A DNA stretch of 64,000 nucleotides. It comes from Paenibacillus sp. (GTDB lineage: Bacteria > Bacillota > Bacilli > Paenibacillales > YIM-B00363). Position 1 is the first letter of the stretch, and every line of letters begins with the position of its first letter. Where the stretch lies: assembly GCF_035645195.1 (NCBI RefSeq), contig NZ_DASQNA010000013.1, positions 1 to 64,000 on the forward strand, written 5' to 3'. The notes below the pieces were generated by a model. It was not told the DNA's origin, searched no databases, and saw only the letters and a program-made list of their open reading frames with translations. Shown one piece after another: positions 15,149-21,822 of the stretch. The position numbers were made by a program, and so were the translations under genes.

Positions 15149-15847
15149 TTATGCGCTCGTTTGCTCGCCTTGATGCGCTTCGATCACGGCGTCCGCCATT
15201 TTCGACGTGAGCAGCTTGACGGCGCGAATCGCGTCGTCGTTACCCGGGATGACGTAGTCGATCTCGTCCGGATCGCAGTTCGTGTCGACGATGCCGACGA
15301 TCGGGATGCCGAGCTTGCGAGCTTCGGCAACGGCGATGCGCTCTTTGCGCGGGTCGATGATGAACACCGCGTCCGGCATGCCGCGCATATTCTTAATGCC
15401 GCCGAGGAACTTCTCGAGGCGCTCGTGTTCTTTCTTCAGCAAGATGACTTCCTTCTTCGGGAGCAGGTCGAACGTGCCGTCCGCTTCCATACGCTCAAGA
15501 TCTTTCAAGCGGTTAATCCGCTTCCGGATCGTTTCGAAGTTCGTCAGCGTGCCGCCGAGCCAGCGCTGGTTGATGTAGAATTGACCGCAGCGAGCGGCTT
15601 CTTCCGCAACCGAATCTTGCGCTTGCTTCTTCGTGCCCACGAACAAGATCGTGCCGTTGTTTTCTGCGACGGATTTGACGAAATTGTAAGCCTCTTCGAC
15701 CTTCTTAACCGTCTTTTGCAAATCGATAATGTAAATCCCGTTACGTTCCGTGAAGATGTACTTGTCCATTTTCGGGTTCCAGCGACGAGTTTGGTGACCG
15801 AAGTGCACGCCCGCCTCCAGAAGCTGTTTCATGGAAATTACTGCCAT
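15149..15847 (-). CDS. rpsB: Ribosomal protein S2
   Basis: Small-subunit protein of 232 residues. It begins [20 protein letters not shown] and contains the signatures [12 protein letters not shown] and [20 protein letters not shown]. The ATG at 15847 follows AGGAGGTGCGTGTAAG, so the longer frame to 16042 is discarded. It is transcribed from a strong promoter about 130 bp upstream, just beyond the terminator of the flagellar operon, which makes rpsB-tsf an independent transcription unit. Confidence 0.98.
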   Translation of the reverse strand: MAVISMKQLLEAGVHFGHQTRRWNPKMDKYIFTERNGIYIIDLQKTVKKVEEAYNFVKSVAENNGTILFVGTKKQAQDSVAEEAARCGQFYINQRWLGGTLTNFETIRKRINRLKDLERMEADGTFDLLPKKEVILLKKEHERLEKFLGGIKNMRGMPDAVFIIDPRKERIAVAEARKLGIPIVGIVDTNCDPDEIDYVIPGNDDAIRAVKLLTSKMADAVIEAHQGEQTSA

Positions 15848-15968
15848 CTTACACGCACCTCCTCTAAAATGGTTTTTTTGGCCTCCGCCCTCCGCATCTT
15901 TCCCCCGGACTTCCGCCGAGCGGAAGCACCCCGAAGAAAATTGGAAAGGCGTGTGATTTTTCACACCG
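15848..15968 (-). other. rpsB 5' leader with two hairpins
   Basis: The mRNA leader inferred from the promoter is about 120 nt. It carries a perfect GTGTGA/TCACAC hairpin (15951-15966) near its 5' end and a perfect CTTCCGC/GCGGAAG hairpin with a 3-base loop (15910-15926). Such a leader could bind S2 for autogenous control, as known for rpsB in gammaproteobacteria, but no sequence match to a described leader is claimed. Confidence 0.45.
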
Positions 15969-15974
15969 TCAACA

Positions 15975-16004
15975 AATATACCATATCCACCGAGTTGTTC
16001 GCAA
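15975..16004 (-). promoter_or_regulatory. Sigma-A promoter of rpsB-tsf
   Basis: On the minus strand the -35 is TTGCGA (16004-15999) and the -10 is TATATT (15980-15975), with an 18-base spacer. A TG one base before the -10 makes it an extended -10 promoter. It begins about 11 bp past the flagellar-operon terminator hairpin. Confidence 0.75.
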
Positions 16005-16015
16005 CCTTCATTTCT

Positions 16016-16066
16016 CAAAAAAACGCCGTCCTCCGCATCCATATGCTGGATCGGCGGAACCGGCGT
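16016..16066 (-). terminator. Intrinsic terminator ending the flagellar/chemotaxis operon
   Basis: ACGCCG (16023-16028) and CGGCGT (16061-16066) close a long hairpin with inner TCCGC/GCGGA and GATCC/GGAT pairing. On the minus strand it is followed by seven or eight T. It overlaps the very end of the YceG-like gene region and closes the operon that starts at flgB. Confidence 0.85.
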
Positions 16067-16068
16067 CG

Positions 16069-16563
16069 TTACGGCGTCGTCAGCGCTTCGATGAGCTCGT
16101 CCGTCGTCGGAACGCGGTCGAACCGGTAATGCTTCGCTTGGACCTTACCGGCGAGTCCCCGCTCCTGCATTTCGAACAGGAAGCCGTTGTAATCGTCCAC
16201 CAGCCCGAGCTCGTACACAAGCTTCGCCACGTCCTTCAGCTCCGAGCCGGAGCCCACCGTGAAGGCGTAGACGACGGCCGGCTTCGCCGCATCCTCGGGC
16301 GCCGCGCCTATCGCTCCTTCCGCCTCCAGCTCGGCGCGAAGACGTCGCTCCGCCTCGGCCGCCCGCTCCTGCATCTGCTGCTCCGTAAACCAGGCCACTC
16401 GGGCGTCCTTCAGCACATAGCCGCTCGCGGCCGCAGCCGCTTCCAACTGAGCTTCGGACATCGGACCGGCCGACGACTCGCCGATGGAAGCGAGCTGCAG
16501 CAGCACCGATCCGGCGATGAGGCCCGTCCCGAGCCCGTACAGATACGATTTACGGCTGACCAT
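16069..16563 (-). CDS. Membrane-anchored protein with YceG/MltG-type LysM-like module only
   Basis: This 164-residue protein has an N-terminal membrane segment (about residues 8-27). The middle is Ala/Glu-rich, probably helical, around residues 40-95. The C-terminal domain of about 60 residues ([20 protein letters not shown] ... [17 protein letters not shown]) resembles the LysM-like module of the endolytic transglycosylase MltG. No catalytic transglycosylase domain follows, so it may bind wall material or only act as a regulator. Its start overlaps the SwrB-like gene by 14 bp, and it is the last gene of the flagellar operon. Function not established. Confidence 0.75.
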   Translation of the reverse strand: MVSRKSYLYGLGTGLIAGSVLLQLASIGESSAGPMSEAQLEAAAAASGYVLKDARVAWFTEQQMQERAAEAERRLRAELEAEGAIGAAPEDAAKPAVVYAFTVGSGSELKDVAKLVYELGLVDDYNGFLFEMQERGLAGKVQAKHYRFDRVPTTDELIEALTTP

Positions 16564-17191
16564 GCTGCGGTTCCTCCTGTTTGGCGAGCCCGATAATCAG
16601 CTGTACCTCGCCTTTGTTTTTCCCAAGTTTCTTCGCGATATATTCGATCGATTTGCCGGCGTCGTACAGCTCGAACAGCTCCTGATACCGAGCCTTGACG
16701 GTGCCGGCGAAACGCGAAGAACGCGGCGCCTTCGCTTCGTCGTCCGCCGCGGAGACCGCAGGCGCGCCTGCCGCGGGAACGCCTGCGCTTTCCGCCGCGG
16801 ACGACGCTGCCGGCACAGGAGGCGAAGCCTGCGCTAGCGCGGCGGGAGCGGCGGGCTCCGGCCGAACGGCTTCCGCGAACGCGCTCCCCGCAGAGGCGGA
16901 GCGAGCCGAGTCGACGGCCGCGGCGGCGGGCGGCGCGGCTTGCTTCTCGAGTTGCTCGATTCTCGACAGCAGCGACGAGGTCCGCTTCTCGTGCTCGCGC
17001 TTCATGTCGCCGACCATGCGGAGCAGCTCTTTGTTTTCTTGTTCGATTTCGTCCGCGAACTGCTGCAGCGTATCGCCCATGGAATCGAGAAACTCCTCCG
17101 GCGCCGGCTTCCGCTCCTGCGTGCGGGGCAGCAGCGACGCGTAGAGCAAAATCACGAGACCGAGCAGCGAGACGATCATCCACATTTGCAA
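16550..17191 (-). CDS. swrB: SwrB-like protein (YlxL/DUF6115 type)
   Basis: A 213-residue single-pass membrane protein. An N-terminal hydrophobic helix (about 4-19) is followed by a coiled coil (FADEIEQENKELLRMVGDM to about residue 90) and an Ala/Pro-rich linker. It ends in a helix-turn-helix-like domain (LYDAGKSIEYIAKKLGKNKG). In B. subtilis SwrB sits directly after sigD, promotes swarming and helps activate the flagellar basal body export switch. Position and architecture match here, though sequence in the linker is unrelated. The symbol is assigned by position and domain layout. Confidence 0.75.
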   Translation of the reverse strand: MQMWMIVSLLGLVILLYASLLPRTQERKPAPEEFLDSMGDTLQQFADEIEQENKELLRMVGDMKREHEKRTSSLLSRIEQLEKQAAPPAAAAVDSARSASAGSAFAEAVRPEPAAPAALAQASPPVPAASSAAESAGVPAAGAPAVSAADDEAKAPRSSRFAGTVKARYQELFELYDAGKSIEYIAKKLGKNKGEVQLIIGLAKQEEPQHGQP

Positions 17192-17217
17192 CGGCCTTCA
17201 CCCTAACTTTCCGCTTC

Positions 17218-17541
17218 CTATAATGAAATATCGATATGCCGTCCCTTGAACGGATGACCCGGTTCCGCCGCGCCGCGGCGTTCGTCATCGTCCGCCTTCC
17301 GCCGGCGGGCGTTCCCCTCGCGCGCGCCGCTTCGCGCGCCTCCGCCGTCCTCCCGCACGTTCAGGAAGTCGGCGCCGTCCGCGCGAACGGCTTGCGTTCG
17401 CTCCCGCTCCGCCCGCTTCGCGGTTTGGTTCGCGAGCGACGCTTGGTCGTAGCCCGGTTTTTGGTTGAGCTGATTTTGAACGTTCGTCGCTTCGGTGGTG
17501 CGCGGGACCGCGATTTGCATTTCGACGCCTTTCATGCTCAT
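17218..17541 (-). CDS. Conserved small flagellar-operon protein of unknown function
   Basis: A 107-residue hydrophilic protein starting MSMKGVEMQIAVPRTTEATN, with a Gln/Asn-rich stretch, an Arg/Asp/Gly-rich middle and the ending HPFKGRHIDISL. Small proteins with a similar start (MS-ixgvdmQ-xxPKTxE) and a similar hydrophobic ending occur beside sigD in other spore formers, from memory; no function is known to me. It lacks membrane segments. It lies between the DUF342 gene and the SwrB-like gene in the same direction. A second ATG two codons in is equally possible as start. Confidence 0.65.
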   Translation of the reverse strand: MSMKGVEMQIAVPRTTEATNVQNQLNQKPGYDQASLANQTAKRAERERTQAVRADGADFLNVREDGGGARSGAREGNARRRKADDDERRGAAEPGHPFKGRHIDISL

Positions 17542-17586
17542 CTTCCCTACCCCCGTTTCCGAGCGCCGCCGTCGCCGGCGACGGCG

Positions 17587-18999
17587 TCACATGTGCGAAG
17601 ATAACGTAATTTCGCCCCCCTGCAATTGGAAGGCCACGCGCGTCGTAGAATCCTTAATGAATCGGGTATATCGTCCGATGACGACTTTCGTTCCGGCGTA
17701 TACCGTGCCTATGATTTCGACCTTCGCTTTTTCGATGTCTTCCAGGCTCGATTCGATCTCCCAGATTCGCTCCTTCGCCGCCGTCAGCTCCTCCGTCGTC
17801 GCTCGTCTCGCGGTTTGCAGCTTGGAGCGCATTTCGAGCTTCTCCTGCGTCAGCGTGCCCGCGGCCGCCATCTGATCCAGCAGCGTCAGCGCCTTCTCCG
17901 TTTTGTCCAAATTTTCGGAAATTTGTTTGATCGCCGAACGCAGCTGCACCAATTCCGCCCGCAGCTCCGGGCTGACGCCGACCTCGAGCGCCGTCGCCGT
18001 GGACGTCGTATTGCCGACCGTCCTCGCCTGGATATACTCTCCCGCTTGGACGCTGCCGCCGACGATCAGCCCCTTGGTTCCTTTGCAGACGACGCTTTTG
18101 CCGGCTCTGACGTTCGAATGCAGAATGCTTTGGCTGACGATGACGTTTTGGCCCGCGTAGACGTTCGCTTCCTGCATGAACGAGCTTTTCACGTCGAGCC
18201 CGGCTTTGACGAACCCTTTGCCCGCGGCGAAAATGCCGGAGGCGATATCGACGGACCCTTCCGCTTCCACCTCGGCGCCTTCGACCCCTCCGGTGATCCG
18301 GATGTCGCCCGCCGCTTTGATCCGAAAGCCGGTCAGCACGCTGCCGCGGACGACGACCGTGCCGATGAAATCGATGTTGCCGACCGAATAGTCGACGTCG
18401 CCGTTCACCTCGTATACGGGGAACACGTTGATTTTGCCCCGTTCGGTCACGGTGACGAGCCCGTCGATGACCGCGTACATGTTCATCTTCTCCGCGTCGA
18501 CGACGACGTTTTTCCCTAGCTTGAAACGGACTTCTTTCCCGTCTTTGCCGGGGATCGTCTCGCCGGTGACGGCCATGCCGGGCGTTCCCTTCGTCGGGAG
18601 CACCCGCTGCGCGATCAGCTGTCCTTTCGACGCGTTATTCAGCTGCATCAGCTCGCGGTAATCGACCGCGCCGCCTTCCAGCTCCAGCGGTTTGCGCTGC
18701 CTGTTCTCCGAATTGAACAAATTCTCTATGAAACCGTCTTTGCCTGGAACGGGATGGGTGCCTTGCGCGATTAACAGCGGTGCGGAAACGTACGACAGCG
18801 GGTTGATCAAAAAATCGGCGAGCGCGCCCTCCAAAATGCCGAACACGACGCCGTTCGCCTTCAGGAGCTGCTCGAGCCCCTCCTTCGATAACGATCCTGC
18901 CGCATCCGGATCTATCAACTGCATGAACGCGCTCATCCGATCTTCCGAAACCGAAACCGCTACCGCCGCTCCCAAGTTCGTAGGAAAATCCGCCGCCAC
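17587..18999 (-). CDS. fapA: FapA/DUF342 family protein
   Basis: A 470-residue protein with the repeated beta-helix pattern of the FapA (DUF342) family: successive strands such as GDVDYSVGNIDFIGTVVVRG, then VKAAGD-type rungs, and TKGLIVGGSVQAGEYIQART. A C-terminal coiled coil (LRSAIKQISENLDKTEKAL onward) ends in a short beta segment. FapA proteins are cytoplasmic and linked to flagellar assembly or membrane-stress signalling, with the mechanism unclear. The GTG start at 18999 is chosen because GGAGGGAACG lies just before it; the open frame upstream is only the opposite reading of sigD. It follows sigD by 26 bp. Confidence 0.85.
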   Translation of the reverse strand: MAADFPTNLGAAVAVSVSEDRMSAFMQLIDPDAAGSLSKEGLEQLLKANGVVFGILEGALADFLINPLSYVSAPLLIAQGTHPVPGKDGFIENLFNSENRQRKPLELEGGAVDYRELMQLNNASKGQLIAQRVLPTKGTPGMAVTGETIPGKDGKEVRFKLGKNVVVDAEKMNMYAVIDGLVTVTERGKINVFPVYEVNGDVDYSVGNIDFIGTVVVRGSVLTGFRIKAAGDIRITGGVEGAEVEAEGSVDIASGIFAAGKGFVKAGLDVKSSFMQEANVYAGQNVIVSQSILHSNVRAGKSVVCKGTKGLIVGGSVQAGEYIQARTVGNTTSTATALEVGVSPELRAELVQLRSAIKQISENLDKTEKALTLLDQMAAAGTLTQEKLEMRSKLQTARRATTEELTAAKERIWEIESSLEDIEKAKVEIIGTVYAGTKVVIGRYTRFIKDSTTRVAFQLQGGEITLSSHM

Positions 19000-19025
19000 A
19001 CCGTTCCCTCCTCGCCCTAGAGCAT

Positions 19026-19817
19026 TTATTGCTGCATCAATTGATCCTTCGCGCGTCCCAATTGGCCCCGCAGCCGCAATATCGCTTTCGAGTGCAATTG
19101 GGAGATGCGCGAGGGCGAAAGCGACATCACTTCCGCGATTTCGCTCAGCGACAGCTCCTCGTAATAAAACAGCGACACGACCGTGCGCTCTTTCTCCGTG
19201 AGCCGTTCGATCGCCTTGGCGAGACTCTCCTTCAGGTACAGCTCCCTGACGCTGTCCTCTGGATTTTTCGCGCGTTCGTCCACGAGCATCGTCAGCCTCG
19301 TCTCCGATTCCTCGTCCCGAATCGGGTCTTCGAGCGAGCAGATCGACGCGACCGACACTTCTTGAAGCATCGTCTGAAACTCTTGTTCCGACACCTGCAA
19401 ATACGCGCTCATTTCGCCGTCCGTCACGCTGCGGAGATGCTCCTGCTCGAGCTTCTGGTACGCTTCCTCGATTTTGCGCGCTTTCTCGCGCACCGAGCGC
19501 GGCACCCAGTCCGCCTGGCGCAGCCCGTCGATGATGCTTCCGCGGATGCGCCATGACGCGTACGTTTCGAATTGAAGCCCGCGCTCCAAATCGAATTTCT
19601 CGACGGCGTCGATCAACCCTATTATACCATAACTGGCAAGATCGTCTTTAGACACATTGCGAGGCAAGCCGATGGCGAGTCGGCTCGTCACGTAATCCAC
19701 CAATCCCAAATAATGCTCGATCAGGCGGCTTTTCGCTTCCGGATCGCCCGAATGCTTCCAGCGCAGCCATAGCGCTCCGGTATCGTTCGCCTGAGCCTGC
19801 GGGGAGGAAGTTTCCAT
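19026..19817 (-). CDS. sigD: Flagellar RNA polymerase sigma factor (SigD/FliA/WhiG family)
   Basis: A 263-residue sigma-28-type factor that directs late flagellar, motility, chemoreceptor and autolysin genes. Region 2 includes ASYGIIGLIDAVEKFD and FETYASWRIRGSIIDGLR with the WVPRSVR motif. Region 3 is around residues 120-170, and region 4 is a helix-turn-helix (LSLSEIAEVMSLSPSRISQLHS). As in B. subtilis it is encoded near the 3' end of the fla/che operon after cheD, so its level reflects full transcription of the long message. Confidence 0.96.
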   Translation of the reverse strand: METSSPQAQANDTGALWLRWKHSGDPEAKSRLIEHYLGLVDYVTSRLAIGLPRNVSKDDLASYGIIGLIDAVEKFDLERGLQFETYASWRIRGSIIDGLRQADWVPRSVREKARKIEEAYQKLEQEHLRSVTDGEMSAYLQVSEQEFQTMLQEVSVASICSLEDPIRDEESETRLTMLVDERAKNPEDSVRELYLKESLAKAIERLTEKERTVVSLFYYEELSLSEIAEVMSLSPSRISQLHSKAILRLRGQLGRAKDQLMQQ

Positions 19818-19833
19818 CGACTTGATTCACCTC

Positions 19834-20214
19834 CTACTTCTCCGACATGTGTCTTAGCGCTTGCGCGAGAAACTCGGGATCGATCTCTTGGTCGGTTTTC
19901 GTCAGCTTCGGCGGCGAGAGGGGCGTAAACTGCGGCGCTTCGTCTTCCTCCGGAGTGACGATGTCGATCGCTGCGCCTTTGCCTTCTTCTTCCGCCGCCT
20001 CGCCTTCCGCCGGCTCCGGCTCCGGAGGCGGAGTCAGCGCGATCGCTTTTCCGATCATCCATCGCACCGCATACGTAAGGGCGAACGTCATCGCGAAGCT
20101 GACGCCCGCGCGGTACGCCGCCGTGGACAACGGATTGTTCGAGAACGACAGCAGGAAGATGAGCGTTCCGAGCGCTCCCGCGGCGACCCCATTCCAGCGC
20201 CACGAGCCGATCAT
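19834..20214 (-). CDS. Small membrane protein of unknown function between cheD and sigD
   Basis: A 126-residue protein with two hydrophobic segments (about 10-25 and 38-54), then an acidic Pro/Glu-rich tail (TPPPEPEPAEGEAAEEEG) and a charged end (EIDPEFLAQALRHMSEK). I do not recognise a named family. It lies 3 bp after cheD and 16 bp before sigD, so it is translated within the flagellar operon. The C-terminal EFLAQALRHM segment looks like a short helix for a protein contact. Function unknown. Confidence 0.7.
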   Translation of the reverse strand: MIGSWRWNGVAAGALGTLIFLLSFSNNPLSTAAYRAGVSFAMTFALTYAVRWMIGKAIALTPPPEPEPAEGEAAEEEGKGAAIDIVTPEEDEAPQFTPLSPPKLTKTDQEIDPEFLAQALRHMSEK

Positions 20215-20217
20215 CGG

Positions 20218-20712
20218 TTACAGCTCCTTCGTCCCGTGCAGGACGCTGCGGACGTACAGCACGCCCGTAAGGCTCTCGATTTCGATCGTTCGTCCATAAT
20301 TCCCACCCGTATCTTCCGCTTTTATCGGTATGTTGTACCTGACCAGCCCTTCCTTGCACGCTTCTACATTGCGAGGGCCGATGCGCATCGTGTCCCCCGC
20401 GGGGGACGAGAAGGTGAACATTTGGGCGCCGCCCGCCAGCTTCGCTTCGAGCCGCGCGATCGACGCGCCCAGCGCCCTCATCCGCGCAAGCAGCTCGGGC
20501 AGCGCCGTGTCGGCGTATTTCGCCTTGTTGATCGCCGCGTCTTTGGCGATCGTCGACGACGGCAGCATAATGTGCGCCATGCCGGCCACCCGGGTAACCG
20601 GATCGTACAGAGTTAAGCCGACGCAGGATCCGAGACCCGTCGTCCGCAGCGCGCCGCGGCTCGTCGCGTTCAGATCCGCCATGCCGACCTTCACCACGAG
20701 CTCTTCCGTCAT
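20218..20712 (-). CDS. cheD: Chemoreceptor glutamine deamidase CheD
   Basis: Deamidates specific glutamines of chemoreceptors and binds CheC in the Gram-positive adaptation system. It has 164 residues. The active-site Cys lies in TTGLGSCVGLTLYDP and the catalytic His in VAGMAHIMLPSS, followed by the conserved Thr region ITGGAQMF-like segment (KLAGGAQMFTF). The start overlaps the cheC stop by 4 bases, consistent with translational coupling of the two partners. Confidence 0.97.
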   Translation of the reverse strand: MTEELVVKVGMADLNATSRGALRTTGLGSCVGLTLYDPVTRVAGMAHIMLPSSTIAKDAAINKAKYADTALPELLARMRALGASIARLEAKLAGGAQMFTFSSPAGDTMRIGPRNVEACKEGLVRYNIPIKAEDTGGNYGRTIEIESLTGVLYVRSVLHGTKEL

Positions 20713-21329
20713 TCGGGAGGCACTCCCAACGCGGCGAAGATGGTCGCGAACGACTCCGGATCCGGAATGAAAAACAAGTTGCCCTCTACGCGATCGATGC
20801 CATCGAAGAACGACGTCTCGATCAAGAGCGCCCGGTCGCCCATGTCCCCGAATTGGAGCAGCCCGTACGCCAGGATGGGGCCGGCCATGTCGACGGCGAA
20901 GCCCGGCACGGTCGGGGACAGCGACAGCCTCGTGAAGTCCGCGAGCGACGACAAGTAAGAACCTGCTAAAATGTTGCCGATTTCGGACAGCGCCGACACC
21001 TCGAGCTCGGTGAACGGCTCCCCGTCCGGCGATTCGATGCGCACCAGCTCCAGCAGCAGCTGCTTGGCCGATGTCTGCGACAGGATAAAGAACAAATTGC
21101 CGGGCGCGTCTCCCTCCACGCGAAGGAACACCGCGACGACGACCGCTTCCGGACCGCCGACCTGCTCGGCGATTTCGTCGAAAGGGACGACATTGACGCG
21201 GGGCACGGACATATCAACGGGTTTGCCCAACAGCTTCGACAATGCGGTGGCGGCATGTCCGGCACCGATGTTGCCTACCTCGCGCAGCACGTCCATTTGG
21301 GTGTCGCCGAAGCGTTCGAAATCGCTCAA
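20709..21329 (-). CDS. cheC: CheY-P phosphatase CheC
   Basis: Hydrolyses CheY-P and is regulated by CheD. The 206-residue protein has two CheC-type active-site helices: the first EVGNIGAGHAATALSKLL, the second ALSEIGNILAGSYLSSLADF, each with the Glu-x2-Asn pattern. The TTG start is supported by GGAGGACTGACCC. It sits between cheW and cheD as in B. subtilis. Confidence 0.96.
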   Translation of the reverse strand: MSDFERFGDTQMDVLREVGNIGAGHAATALSKLLGKPVDMSVPRVNVVPFDEIAEQVGGPEAVVVAVFLRVEGDAPGNLFFILSQTSAKQLLLELVRIESPDGEPFTELEVSALSEIGNILAGSYLSSLADFTRLSLSPTVPGFAVDMAGPILAYGLLQFGDMGDRALLIETSFFDGIDRVEGNLFFIPDPESFATIFAALGVPPE

Positions 21330-21332
21330 GGG

Positions 21333-21794
21333 TCAGTCCTCCATTTGCTCCAATTGGATAATTTCGGATTTATTCAGCACCTCGGACAAATTGAGCATGA
21401 CGAGCAAACGCGATTCGCCGACGCGGGCGATGCCGCGCAAATATTTCGCGCGAATGCCGCCGACGATTTCCGGCGGCGCTTCGATCCTCTCCGGATCGAC
21501 GTCGATGACGTCGTTCGCCGCGTCGACGATAAAGCCTACGTCGATATCGCCTACGCTGACCATGACGATGCGCGTGTTCTCCGTCGGCTCCGATTCGGGA
21601 AGGCCGAACCGGGACGCGAGATGGATGACGGGCACGACGACGCCCCTGAGGTTCACGACGCCCTTGACGAACGGAGGCGTCTTCGGAACGCGCGTCATCG
21701 GCATCATCCGCTCGATCGTTTTTACGTGCTCCACTTCGATGCCGTACTCTTCGTTGCCGATGGAAAACACGATCGTTTTCACAACCGCTGCCAT
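21333..21794 (-). CDS. cheW: Chemotaxis coupling protein CheW
   Basis: Links chemoreceptors to the CheA kinase. The 153-residue protein consists of a single CheW domain with the conserved GIEVEHVKTIERMMPMTRVP and KGVVNLRGVVVPVIHLASRFG blocks and the VDAANDVIDV region. It immediately follows cheA. Confidence 0.96.
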   Translation of the reverse strand: MAAVVKTIVFSIGNEEYGIEVEHVKTIERMMPMTRVPKTPPFVKGVVNLRGVVVPVIHLASRFGLPESEPTENTRIVMVSVGDIDVGFIVDAANDVIDVDPERIEAPPEIVGGIRAKYLRGIARVGESRLLVMLNLSEVLNKSEIIQLEQMED

Positions 21795-21822
21795 AGCTGC
21801 ACTCCCTTTCTGCCTACGCAGA

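Noticed and set aside
15848-16042. 65-residue N-terminal extension of S2
   Set aside because: S2 has a canonical start with AGGAGG at 15847; the extension reads through the leader hairpins and begins upstream of the promoter -35.
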